64,000 nucleotides of DNA. Origin: Liolophura sinensis (Eukaryota > Mollusca > Polyplacophora > Chitonida > Chitonidae). Of the stretch, positions 1 to 12,000 are shown one piece after another; position 1 is the first letter of the stretch; every line of letters begins with the position of its first letter. A program made the translations under genes and the position numbers. Where the stretch lies: contig NC_088300.1 of NCBI RefSeq assembly GCF_032854445.1, positions 60,610,984 to 60,674,983 of the forward strand, given 5' to 3'. The notes under the pieces were generated by a model. It had not been told where the DNA came from, searched no databases, and worked only from the letters and a program-made list of their open reading frames with translations.

Positions 1-954
1 TCTGTGAGGAACTTAAATTTTTTTCTTTATAGTGTGGTAAAACAAGGATGGGAGGAATTGAGTCAGTTTCAAACCAGGTAGATTAATAAAGGCCAGGTGC
101 ATTTTTCTGTGTGGAAGTTGCTAGTTTCATCGTGATTCTTTTAGACTTTCATTGTTGTGGTGTTGTACACAGTGCATGTAAATGTTATGTTATATTTCAC
201 TTAAAGGGAAAGACCTCTAAAAATCGAAGTAGGCATCACCAGGTGGACCGCTAAAAACTTATGCTCAAATATATTTACATTCATTTTTTTAGATTTTTGA
301 GAAAAGAATTAAAGGGGCTCAATCATTTAACTTCTAAGGAGGGTTTTGTGGACCATACCATCAGAGGTTATGAACTCTGACATCACAGGAAGTTTGTCCA
401 ACTCTAATCTTGACAATGAATGTTGGAATAACTCATTTTACCCATGAGTGAAAGATTACTGAAATAATGTTCCCAATAATTCCTTCATTCTGGTGAACAT
501 AAGAAAAAATGGTGATGTGACGTCAGAATTGCTGGATACCATCAGTGTGGCTCATAAAACCCACCATTGTTTTCAGATATTTGAATGCCTTTCAACACTG
601 TCAAAAAAATCTAAAAAATAAATGAAAGTATTTTTACACATAGTTTTCAATTGTCTTTATGAGGAACCTTACTTCATGTTTTAGCTTTCTTTTACTTTAG
701 AGTTGACACCCTGGTGGTAACTGAGCCTGGGAATCTCAGACACTTCACCAATATCAAACCTATATCAAAATATAATCAGTATATTATGTTCACTTGTGGC
801 TTTAAGTCAGGAGGTGTCATAAACTCCTGGTGAAGTGTCATGGTTTCCCCGGTCTCTACCCAGTTTTCCCCACCCATAAATTTGACTCTTATCGTGAATA
901 AAATAAGCACCATATCAAAGACAGTAAATTGAGTACTCATTTTCACTCTTCCAG
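1..954. other. No exon recognised (probable intron of WD40 gene)
   Basis: No coding exon was recognised here. The stretch ends in a pyrimidine-rich acceptor (ttcactcttccag) at 954 that opens the first visible WD40 exon. It is therefore probably intron of that gene, whose earlier exons would lie left of the window. Short ORFs present on either strand show no family resemblance. Confidence 0.5.
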
Positions 955-3900
955 GAACCGAGCTGTGGTTGGCAGCAAGGATGGGTTCCTGATATTTTAT
1001 GACCTGGTCACCTGCACACAGTTGGGTCACATCAGGCCATGCACAACTGAGATCATTGGTATACTGGTTACGAAGAACAAACAGCATGTTGTGGCTGCAT
1101 CTCCTAAGTCACTTTTCATACTGGAATCTAATGGAGGTAAACATAGTGGGTACTGCCTAGATTTGCTAATGCATTCCCTAAAACTGCTAACCTTTGTATC
1201 AAAAAGTGTGCAGGGCTGAACATAAACTTCATACAAGTGGTATTGATGGATTCTTTGGGTAAATCTGAGACGAGTTAAAGGTATTCATATGGGTGGGTCA
1301 TATTCAGGTGGGTCTGAGGGATTGTTACAGCTCGGTCTGAGGGATTTGTACAAATGGGTCATTGCAGGGGTAGAAATGACGTCTGTCTACCTGTTGGCGA
1401 CAGGCAATTTTTATCGGCGACAGGTCACAAAAAAACTCAGCTGTTGCAGCGACAGTTAGACACAAAAAGTTTTCAATCATGTTTAAGTCAATATCCATGC
1501 ATGTCTGTGTTTCTGAAGTCTGTATATTTACTAGGCCTTTCCATAATCAGAATGTTGATGCAAAACTTCGTCATGTTCGGCCCAAACAAGTGAACACTGT
1601 TAGGACGTCATCTAGTGGACAAGGCCTTCGTCAACGAACCTATCGCCTTTATGCTTTCAATTCCGAGACCAAACATACCTTCAACATTGAAGAACGCGCT
1701 TCGGTTATTACAGCAACAGCAAAATCAGATCTGCAAAAAGCCGTTTTTGTTACGTAAAATGCCTTTTGTAACACTTTTTCTTAAGGGTCCACAGCTATCC
1801 TGGAAGGAATAGTGTCTACAGGTGCCACTCAACCTGAACTAGAGAACAGTCAAAGGAGAGCAGCGAATCAATCAAAAGTTGAAGTGTCACCCATGACTCA
1901 GAAGTTTCTCAACATTGCATTTGCAGAAGATTAAATCAAATAAATAAATAACAAAATGTGAAATTAATATATATAGTCTCGGCCTCTTCCTAACGCCCAA
2001 AATTGTACAGCTCTAAGACCACATTGTTTACTTTTCTCGCTCGAGGACTATGCGTGGCATTGCAGGTGTAAAGGGGAACAACTCAAGACACACATAAATC
2101 TAAACGCACACGACAGAGTGGTTTTCCTCGGTCGTTTCCCTTGAATGGGAAGCGCATGCATACGCAAGCACAGACTGAACTGTCGGAAGTAAGTTTCAAT
2201 TTAATTGATCGACTGTGCAGAAGTCCCAATCATGACAGAATATTGAATAAAAAGGAAAATGGTACTGAAACCAAATATTCTTGTAACACAGTAGACTGAT
2301 ATTGCTTTGCCAAGGTGACGGTGTTGACAGAAAATTTTATGTTCACAAAAATGTGACAATGGCGACTTTCTAAAAGTAACACTGATGGGGACAGGTGACT
2401 GGTAGAAAAAAAATCTACCGGTTTCTGTGACAGGCGGTTTTAAAAAAACACCTCTTGGTCTGAGGAATTTGTACAGCTGGGTCAGAGGGATTTTGTACAT
2501 CTGGGTCAGAGGGATTTGTACCGCTTTGTCCGAGGGATTTGTACCGCTTGCTCTCAGGGATTTGTACCGCTTGGGGTGAAAGATACATATAGGCATAATT
2601 ACTGTACATGTACTCTGATTAGAAAATGTGCCGGTTGTAAATATACCGGTTCAGTGAAATGTAGTTATGTCAAAAATACCAGAGACTTGTGTCTGTATCT
2701 GTGAAAAGATTTCAGGGTCAAAATGGGGCCTCCTTAGCTCAGTTGGTTTACACGCTAGCGCAGCGTAATGACCCAGGAGCCTCTCACCAATGCAGTCGCT
2801 GTGAGTTCAAGTCCAGCTCATGCAGGCTTCCTCTCCGGCCGTGTGTGGGAAGGTTTGTCCATAAGCTAGCACAAATGTCAGTTTTGTGGTAAACTGTCCA
2901 CACGTGTGCTTATACCTGAATCACATCTTTCTTACAGATACTATTATCAGGGAAATCACTGCCCCAAAGAAAATCAACTGTTTATCAGAGGCAAGTGACA
3001 TCATAGTGGCTGGTCATGGAGGGATGGAAGCATATGGTTATGCCTGGAATCTACACACAGGTGTGTCTGCAAGCAGTTCATAAAGGAATCCAAGCTTATA
3101 TTTAGGAGCAAATCTGTTCAGCTAGCATTTACAACATGCTAATGACACTTCCGATATAAGAATATAAGATCTCACTAGCATGGCACTAACTCACAACTAC
3201 ATGTAGCATACACAGGCTTCCAGGTTTCCTGGACCATTTCACTGATCTGCTAATGTAGAGTTGCTTCACTAGTTTGCTGATATCGTCATCATTTGCATTG
3301 TTTGTTGTTGTTTATTTTTTTTTTTTAGATAAAAATATTACTGCCCAGTCAGGGTACTTGAAATGTGTGTGTAAGTGTTTTCAGCAGGTTAATGTATTAG
3401 GACTACGTGTACAACATTATCATTTATATCCAGTCTTTGGGATTCGTATCACAATAACATACATCTGTTTGCTTTGCACACTGGTTCTACGACTGTCAAG
3501 TCCCTCACATATTCTCATATTTTAATATGTATTTTTTTTCTTACTGTTATGTAGATCTTCACTTCTTAGAACTTGCTGATTTTATTGTTTTTCTAAAATG
3601 GTACATCATGTTTTTGGATTTCAGGTGAATTGCTTGCCAAGTTTCAAGGACTGTATGGTTTTCACTGGATAGCCATTAATTCCAAAGGAACTCATGTATG
3701 TATATCTTCTAACTACCTCTTATTTCAGTGGTTGGAAACCTGTGGCCATACACATAAGTATTTCAGTGTGTCAACATATACCTTTACAAATTACTGTCAC
3801 CAAGACAGTAATATTTATGCATGTGGTCTTAACTTTAAAGGTTAAGCAAAACCTGTCAGAGTCTTGCGTGTGTATATATTTTTCTTCTGCTATGAATTTC

Positions 3901-5106
3901 ACTAAACATATCTGGGTTTTCACAGATTACACCAAGAACTTTGTTTTCCATATTCTTGATGTCCTGGAAAAGTTACCTTCAGAAATAATGTGACAAAACA
4001 TAGGGTATGGGCCTGGTCATTATTCATGATGTAAAGTCTGTTCTTTTCTGTTTTATCTCATTGTAATTTTAGTGAAGCCACCTCATGAGTCAGGGATTCC
4101 CTCTCCCTCAATGAGGCCTTGGTGACAGTAAGTGGTCGTTTTTGCTGGTTTGGCAGCTTGCAAAATCATGAAGAGTTACTTGACCAGCGTCTGTATATCA
4201 TAAGGGAAAGTTCGTTAGTAGCTTGCCAAGGGTCAGTGGTTTACCCTGGGCTCTCCCCACCAAACTAACCACCATTGTAGCAGTGAAAACTTCTTGAGTG
4301 TGGCATTAAACAACAATCAGTCGAACCATACCTGTGTATACTACAAGGTTTGATGTTGAAAAAACAAATCAGATATTTCAAACTCTCCAGTATTTTTAAT
4401 ATCTTTCACTTTTCAGCTTGGAGGTTCATTCTTTGAGTATCCAGTCCTCTATTCAGTGGAGTCAGGTGATATCCTGACAGCCCTGGACAAGGCTGATGTG
4501 ATGATGTCATCACAGTCCTTCCTGGTGTTTAGCCCAGATGACCGCTACCTCGCTGGCGGATCCACTGACGGGAGCGTCCGGGTTATTGATGGCCAAAAGG
4601 GAAAATACCTCTGCCGCTTTCAGCAACTCTCCTCAGCCATACAGGGCTGTTTTTCACCAGACAGCAATATTTTGGTCACGACCGGTTTCCGCACGTTGTT
4701 CTTGTGGTCAATGGAACAAGGTACTTTGTTATGGTCACTTTCTCGGCACCACGACTTTGTGGTCAAGCTGAAGTTTTGTCTGGATGGACGGTATCTGGTG
4801 ACCTCCTCCAAAGACAAGAGAATTGTGGTTTGGGATTGGAAGCATTTATACTCAGTCTGTGATCACATGGCTCACTGTCCAATAGATGTCATGGATGTGG
4901 CAGACGATCTGACATCGGTTATCTATGCTCCCGATAGCGTCAGTTATGTAGCTATTCTCAAACCTAACCCGTACATGACCCAAAAGTTGAATGGTCAGAT
5001 ACAGCACACTCTGGCATCTCGTTTCCATGACGCCCAAGCTGTGGCCCTCTCATTCTCCAGTCAGGGCCTGACAAGGGAGACAACTAGGGCTTGTATTCTC
5101 CTGTAA
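955..5106 (+). CDS. WD40-repeat protein, C-terminal exons (partial gene)
   Basis: Four exons join in consistent phase: 955-1136, 2938-3060, 3625-3695 and 4417-5106 (stop TAA 5104-5106). All have GT/AG borders. The gene starts left of the window. The product is a chain of beta-propeller blades. Blade-end motifs seen include DGFLIFYDL in the first exon, and DGSVRVIDG, FRTLFLWSM and KDKRIVVWDW in the last. Conserved spacers such as FSPDDRYLAGGSTDG and FCLDGRYLVTSSKD precede them. The tail (YAPDSVSYVAILKPN) recalls the C-terminal propeller of NACHT/WD (NWD1/NWD2-like) proteins, but no NACHT domain lies in the window, so that name is only a guess. WD40 propellers serve as protein-interaction platforms; no catalytic residues are expected. 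An AATAAA at 5196 supports the end at 5104. A perfect GTAAGT donor overlaps the stop, so a further exon cannot be excluded. Confidence 0.72.
1312..1363. repeat. Short minisatellite, left block
   Basis: About two to three degenerate copies of a ~23-bp unit (ggtctgagggatttgtaca) lie in the WD40-gene intron. The same unit recurs at 2455-2580, on the other side of a coding-like block. The two may be halves of one array split by an insertion. Confidence 0.5.
1530..1934 (+). pseudogene. Coding-like block in WD40 intron, possible retrocopy
   Basis: One + frame has coding character from about 1530 to a TAA at 1932-1934, including VRPKQVNTVRTSSSGQG, RLYAFNSETKHTFNIEE and, near the end, MTQKFLNIAFAED. 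The frame is interrupted by in-frame TAA at 1755-1757 and again at about 1782-1784, then continues in the same frame. The gap of about 32 bp looks like a tiny intron (GT..AG) but is too short for one and does not preserve frame if removed as such. An AATAAATAAATAA run follows the final stop. It sits inside an intron whose flanking WD40 exons join cleanly without it. I do not recognise the parent gene. A decayed processed copy is the simplest reading; nested terminal exons of another gene are possible. Confidence 0.4.
2455..2582. repeat. Minisatellite, right block
   Basis: About five copies of a 22-24-bp unit (gagggatttgtaccgctt and variants), matching the unit at 1312-1363. Confidence 0.7.
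2725..2862 (+). mobile_element. tRNA-derived SINE, family A (5' part)
   Basis: This is the head of the main SINE family of the window. A pol III box A (TAGCTCAGTTGG, 2735-2746) and box B (GTTCAAGTCC, 2805-2814) are visible, followed by the SINE body (aagtccagctcatgc, ctctccggcc, gtgggaaggt). It is truncated before the usual tail (cggcgtaaaacaccaatcaaataa). It lies 75 bp upstream of a WD40 exon. Confidence 0.85.
4080..4320 (+). mobile_element. SINE-like relic, family C tail
   Basis: A degenerate SINE-like stretch ends in 'cttgagtgtggcattaaac' plus 'aacaatcag', the tail type seen again at about 56.2 kb. The middle contains gtcagtggtttaccctgggctc, which resembles the body of family A. No box A is clear. 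Confidence 0.5.
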
Positions 5107-5195
5107 GTCTATATGATGTTAAGTTTGTTACGATAGATACTATAATCTAGACCACATGGTCTGTAAAGAGTACGTAAAATAGTGGTCAAGGACAG

Positions 5196-5201
5196 AATAA
5201 A
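5196..5201 (+). terminator. Candidate poly(A) signal AATAAA of WD40 gene
   Basis: A canonical AATAAA lies about 90 bp after the TAA at 5104 and is followed by an A-rich stretch. It favours the reading in which the gene ends here. Confidence 0.5.
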
Positions 5202-6149
5202 TGCTTAAAAAAACAAAAAAAAAACATCATGGAATCTGCAGGAAAGTGCTGTGATTTTACATTCTGTACTGCATTTTTATAGTATGTATTTACACGTTTT
5301 GAACTTGTTCTGGTGGTGAAACTTTTAAATTGGTTTATTCTCCTGTAACCATAACAACATTGAAATATGTTCAGTTTAATAATGAGATTATGCAGGGATA
5401 GGCTCTGATTTTACATTCCATTATGTACTTTTTGCAGTATATTTCTACGCATGTTTTTATAGTGATTTTCTTAGTGAAACCTTTAAGCCAGTTAAACTGT
5501 GTTACCACTTTAACTCAGAGCATCTCTTTGATTTGAACATATTTGGCATTTGTGTGTATCTTATAAATGACAAACTTATTCAAATTTAGCTAGAAACATT
5601 CCAAAATGTATATAAGGGTATGGGTATATTATTAGACAAACTCATTAGTCATATCAGTTTCTTCTAAAATTTGTGACACCTTGTGTGCTCATTTCAGCCA
5701 ATACCTGTGTAACAGTCTAACAGGAATATTGAGTTTCCTTTTTCTCACGTGGTTAAACCATCTAATGAACAACATTGAATATCTTCTCTTTTCCAAAAGG
5801 CTGGTAAAGATATGTAATATTCTGCTTTCAACACTACTAATATCTGTCGCAAATTTTAGAAGAAATAGGGTATTGGTACGTAAAGTAGCATAAGTCCATT
5901 ATTCGTAACCTTCTGATATTGGTGATGGATTATTTCTGTTTTTGTCTTTCTTTTTGTTTTTTTTTTCCTTGTCACATACAGAAGATGTTTGTAGTTACAG
6001 ATCTGGGTATATGGCTTTGTATCCAGAAGTACAGATGTTTTATTGTAGTGCTGAATGGTACTCGTACACAGACCACCAATTTTACAGGTTTATGAAATTA
6101 TGATTTGTTATAATATGTGACATAGTGTTAACATATGAGATTTGAAAGT

Positions 6150-6243
6150 CAAACTTTTTATAAACATTGTTGAAACTTGCATCTTTTATATGCATTGTTG
6201 AAACTTGCATCTTTTATAAACATTGTTGAAACTTGCATTTATG
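6150..6243. repeat. Three-copy tandem repeat
   Basis: About three copies of a 33-bp unit containing attgttgaaacttgcatc. It lies in intergenic DNA and has no coding content. Confidence 0.7.
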
Positions 6244-7637
6244 ACTTTTTTGTAAGTGGTTATATACAGTAAGTGATATATTGTTATGTTGTTTACCAGT
6301 AGTATATATAATATACCAGGTGCAGGGAAACTGAATGACAATGCCTTAGTTAAGCCCGCCTGCAGAAAAGAGCCCAGTACTTAGCTATTGACCAGAGGAG
6401 GTGGTTGCCTCAGTTAGAAAGTTAAATGCAGACAATGAGCATTTGGCTCACAGATAGCTGTGAAGCATACCATGTGACCAGTCATATGACCCCTCACATA
6501 GCTTATCATATGATGCAGTGGAGCAGAGTTTACTCCTAATTTTATTGTTAAAACAGCGACATCGTCGTTTACGAGCTTAATTCTTATCGACGAAAATGGA
6601 TGAATCCGCTAATAGATCCGTCATCATTTCGGATGCCATTTTGAACGAACCGCAGGGAAAAGTCACATGATTTATAAGCGCATTTCTATTGGTCTATTCA
6701 TGTATCTTTCTGAGCTGGTGGCTTACACTCACAGCACATGGTGAGATTTTTCACTGAAAATATCAAACAGGCAAGATATTTGAGTCACAGTCTCGCGAGT
6801 TGAAGACCTCGGTAGAACAAAATGAGGTTTTAGTTACTCCTGGTTATTAGATAAGCATTTGGCTATCATCTGCGGCAGGCTTTAGTTGTAGATTTCTATT
6901 CCTAAGGTTGATTTTTTTGTGGGAATGGAGGAAGTGTACCTGTAGGTGTGTAGAGATCTTTATGGGATCTGGTCAGAATTATTCATATCTTCTGTCGCAC
7001 ATTATTGTTTGATTTGTAAGTATGGAATCCAGTATGGTAGATTTACTTCACACATCCGCTTTTGTCAAGTATTGACAGTTAACATTCAACTCTTCATCAA
7101 ATAATTAACCGTTTGATATTCGTGTAAGTTATTCAAGGAAAATTCACAACACGAGCGAACAGAGAGTCCGCAGAAGTTCTCTGTTCTTATGTAAGGAATC
7201 CTGTAATTGGTATTAAATATGCCTCACGTGATTTAATGATATTTGACTTTTTGTTAGACTTTGTTTTGTTAGAACATGCACAATCTGTATGAAGAATGTA
7301 TTTTATCATACATTGTCTTTTGTCGTCCTTACAAGCAGGTGTTTTCAAAGCCTACTCATATATCTGACTAGCTTTCCTTCCTACTTATATCTGTGATATT
7401 ACCTTCAGTTTTATACATATTATGCTGTTATACTGTTATGCCACACTGTTTTGTTAAGTGTTATTTTGTGTCTGTCTCTGACATTTTTACATACGTGTAT
7501 GTATAAACTGTATCAATACTCTATATTTTAGTATAAAATCTGTTCTACCTCAACTTTCTTATTGACATTACTTTATTTACTCCTATGAAAAAATAAAAGT
7601 TCAGACAAAAAAAAGTTGTTTTTTTTTTTACTTTTAC

Positions 7638-7870
7638 AGTGTGTAACAGTGCTACCACTAAAAAATTCAGCAGCTGCATCACACACAAAAAGTTGAGAGT
7701 AAATACGAATGATTAGAGTAGTCCATGCAGTAGGCCAACCAGTTCTGTTTCCTTTCTCTAACCACTCCGTGCTGAGTGCCAAACGAAGCAGCAGCAAGTA
7801 CCATTTTTACAGTGTCAGGTGGGACCCGTGACCGATTTGATCCCAGGATCTGCTGATTTCGATCAAACAT
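7638..7870 (-). mobile_element. SINE family B relic
   Basis: A diverged copy of the family seen best at 63563-63892. It shares 'gccaaccagt' plus 'ctgttt', 'gctgagtgcc', 'gcagcagcaagtacc' and 'tttgatcccagga'. The tRNA-like head is on the minus strand at the high-coordinate end. Confidence 0.6.
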
Positions 7871-9067
7871 ACTGCATCAGATTCAGATATTCTCATGCTG
7901 TCATTCATATTCAGTCTTAAGAGATAGATTTTATGAAAGTATTCTGAAAACTATCTTCTCTCAAAATTAGGATTTCATGTAAATCATATTAAAAACAGCA
8001 AATAAGTATATTGTGCGTGCTTAATGTAAATTGAATTGTCGGGGACAAAATTGTTTCACAATGTTAAATGGTTTATTATTAAAGGTGTGATCACACATTT
8101 AGTAACTATGAAGGTGACATTCCTGTACATGTACTGTATTGCTTTAACAGCACAGTTAGAGTTATCTCCCTTTCTCACTTCTGCGTATGGTCTTGCATTC
8201 ACAGCTAACATGAATTAATGATTTTGGCTTTAGGCCACATCAGTAATATCACAGCTTTATAATGTGACAACTAACCAAAGTTTGGTTTAATGCGTACCTG
8301 AGCCTACAGTCCAAAACATACTTGTAGACAAGAGTGGTATACTGTATTAAATTTGTATGATACATAATATAGGAGGTAAATATTTGTGCAAGCTGAGCCG
8401 CATATTAACACAATATGGTGAGTATACACCACATTTATAAAAACACATCTAAAATAAAATAAAAATAAAGTTATTTTTCATGTTCTTTGAAAGCTCCCGT
8501 CCATTCTTAGTCAAAAATAAAAACATACACAACAGAAATATGGTAAAAAAAAAAAGGAGCAAGGAGAGGGTATAGACGGCATATAGATAATGTATTATAA
8601 CATGCATAAATGAATACTCATTAGGAAATGTTGAATACTATCAAATGTGTACTGATATCTCTTAATTAGGTTTACTGAATGTTTTTCTTCATCAAATATC
8701 AAGTGAAATCACACTGAAATACACTGCACTGCACTTCTAATCATTTCTGTAACATCACTTTTCAATCGTACATTTAATCAGCATACAGCAGAGATCATTT
8801 TACATAAAGTGTTACCATCATTCAGTTTGGCAGCCATCATGGCTGAGCCAATGATTGACATACAACATTATTCTCTCTACAAAATTTCAGTAAACTACAT
8901 ATATCTTATCACAGTTGCTTAGCTGTACATTTCATATGTAAAAGCATCATAATAACTTTGTATGAAACAAAATAGCAGGTAATTCAATATGTTATAAAAC
9001 TATAAGGTTCAAAAATTCATTTCTGCACTAAATCTTGTTTCCCAGCTGTGTCTGTTTTCAGTAAGTT

Positions 9068-12000
9068 TTACTTTGTTTTTCCCAGCAGTCCTTGAGCAGT
9101 GTTGAAAAGGTTGATAGGACTGTTTCCGTCAGTCAGCAGTACACTCTCCAGACCAAGGGATTTCAGCATCTGTACCTGGAAAAGGCCACATGAAGAATTT
9201 GGAAGATAATATCTTGTATTTATTTATTTATTTGACTGGTGTTTTACGCCATACTTCAAGAATATTTCGCTTTATGACGTGGCCAGCATTATGGTGGGAG
9301 GAAACCAGGCAGAGCGTCTATATCTTGTAAGCTGAATGTCCATCTTAAATACATGTACGTACTTAACCTGCTCTTAGTAACCTCAAAGTTATCCTGTAAC
9401 AGACTGCTGGAACTAAACATTAGAGCATGGGCAACAGCTGAGCCGCAACTTCACAAACAGGGGCCAAGGGTTTCATAATCCTGAGTAAGTTCAACCCTGT
9501 GAAGATATGTCAACCTCAACACCTGTCTGCCACAAGGAAACACTAACAGGAGATGAACACCAACTGGTTAAAACCTGTTCGTTTCAGTCCTAAATCTGTA
9601 AAAACTGAAAGTTCTGACAAGCTAACACCATGTTACGATAAGTCGAACTTTCAAAGCTAGAAACTAAGCAATGTAAAGAACTACTAAAATCTGAATTAAG
9701 AAAAAATGGTTATGTTCAGTTATTGTACATTTATCTCTAGGGCCGCCAGAGAATCAAGGCAATATTTTTTACCTCCATTTCTGGTCCCGATGTGGCTATG
9801 GCAGAGATGGTGTCAGCTCCCAGGGTGTCCACTATGTCACTGAACTTCTTCACCTGTGATAAAATAAGTACACATTTTTAATATAGCTTAGTTATTTACA
9901 TTCAGATTTTCTTCACTGTATTCCAGGTGCCTTGCATGTTTAAAATGCACGACATAACACCAGATTACCCAAATTGAAGATGTATGTATGCTTGAGGTTT
10001 TATGTCATACTTAACAATTTTTCAGTCATATGACATCAAACCAATAGTTAAGAAGAGTTTCGTGATAGCAGACAAGACCTGAAGGAATTTATGACACTTT
10101 TTAATAATTAATTAGAATTAGTTGTGCCAAAAATTATTGTATAAACTGATGGACATACATGTAACAATGCCATACCTTAAAACAATCCATATGTATGTAT
10201 TTATTTATGTATGCTTTGCGATTTATGTTATACGTGTACTTAACAATTTTTCGATCATATGACGACGACGACGAGGTGTGTGTAGATGTACTGTGTCTTC
10301 TTGTAACAGGGAAAGTCCACGCCACCAAAGTGCTGCTGCCAATGAATTATCATGCTGAAGACACCAGACAAGACACCCCATCTAGTCACATTATATTGAC
10401 ACCGGGCCAACCAGTCCTATTTTATTACTGTAATCTTTCAGTGTTGAGTGCTAAGTGAGGCAGCAACAAGCACTGTTTTTAAAGTCTGGGTTTGATCCCA
10501 GGTCTCTCAACTTCTAAAACCCATAATGCAGGTTTTTTTAAGTACTTTAAAAAATGTTGAGCAGTGTACTTGATGTGAATACTTCATACATGTGTACCTC
10601 AGTCATCATGTCTGTGACTGGAAAAAACGAAAGTGCCTGGGGATAACCACAACTTGTTAGGTATCTGACAATAAACCTCCTCACCTTATGCGAGATCTAG
10701 TCAGCAACCCCATTAGTCAGAAAATTGGTCACCGTTCAGCACCTGAACTGAATGAGCCGGAAAGGCCTTTTAAATGAGAACACTTAACTCTTAACTTCTA
10801 CTCAACATCACACATGCAAGGCCCAGTTCTTCGAAAGTGCATTAGCTGATACTGGTATTAAGCCATATTCTATATTTAAATTTTAGCCAAACTCAGCAGA
10901 CAAATCAGTTCTCCAAAGTCAATAGCAGCAGTTTGACTTCACATTTAATATACTGGCGTACATTTTTTTTTAGGTTAAGTACAAAACTGAAGACTGGGCT
11001 TAAAGTCAAATCTGGTTCAAGTCTTAAATCAGTTTTAATCAGCCAAGCCCTGAAATATTTCTATATGCTGCATCCACTCTACATTTTCTACAGGTTGTTG
11101 TTGAACACACCACTTAACAGAGATACCTTGTGATCAAACCTCACCTCAATGCAAGATAATTCTCTGCATTTCTCCACTTCCAGATCATTCATTTCTTTTC
11201 TGTAGGAGAGTTCAGATGATCTCGTCTTAAACAGAATGAAAAAAATAATGAACAAGCATTTGGGGAGTACACTGAAACAGATGGGCTAAAAATGAGCTAC
11301 AACTGAGCCAGTTGGACAACAGCTGAGCCGCAACTGAGCCAGCTGGACAACTGAGCCACAACTGAGCCAGTTGGACAACAACTGAGCTGCAACTGAGCCA
11401 GCTGGACAACTGAGCCACAACTGAGCCAAATGGACATCAACTGAAGCCAGTCGGACAACAGCTGAGCCAGCTGGACAACAACTGATCCAGTTTGACAACA
11501 GCTGAGCCGCAACTGAACCAGCTGGACAACTGAGCCACAACTGAGCCAGTTGGACAACAACTGAGCCAATTGGACATCAACTGAAGCCAGTTGGACAACA
11601 GCTGAGCCAGTTGGACAACAACTAAGCCAGCTGGACAGTAACTGAGCCAGATGGACAACAAGTTTCAATTACAAAGCTAGCTGGACAACATCTGAGTCAG
11701 TTTGACAACAACTAAGCTGGCTGGACAACAACTGGGCCACAACTGAGCCAGTTGTACAACAACTGCATATATTAATGACATTACCACTGACAACTGAAAA
11801 CATGAGAAAGAAATTGTAAACAGCTATGATTTATATGCATTCAATGTGGAAACTGTTCAACAAAATTAAGAGATTTCACACTGAGAAGAACGTGTACAGA
11901 GGTGTGCTGACAAACAACTGAGCACTCACCAGATCTTGTATGCTTACAAACAACTGAGCACTCACCAGATCTTGTATGTTTACAAACAACTGAGCACTCA

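Larger units (their letters stand above)
5203..9067. other. Intergenic, WD40 gene to MVP 3' end
   Basis: AT-rich with no confident gene. It holds a three-copy ~33-bp repeat at about 6150-6240 (gttgaaacttgcatctttta), a SINE family B relic at 7638-7870 and A/T-rich runs. The part next to 9068 must contain the MVP 3' UTR. An ATTAAA (read on -) near 8772 is one possible poly(A) signal. A possible exon-like stretch at 5979-6087 was considered and rejected. Confidence 0.6.

Noticed and set aside
1754-1785. 32-bp GT-AG intron inside the coding-like block
   Set aside because: Too short for an animal spliceosomal intron, and its removal would break the frame that is shared on both sides.
5691-5893. 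ORF after a good acceptor (ctcatttcag)
   Set aside because: Phase is compatible, but the peptide is Leu/Phe-rich with no WD40 character and low coding quality.
5979-6087. Possible further WD40-gene exon (acceptor cacatacag, open in one frame)
   Set aside because: Its open frame does not match the phase left by the donor at 5103, and in the matching phase it stops after a few codons. It was kept only as a remote alternative last exon.
11227-11668. Long overlapping ORFs on - (up to 123 codons)
   Set aside because: They arise because the repeat unit lacks stop codons in several frames; the sequence is Leu/Ser/Cys low complexity inside an intron.
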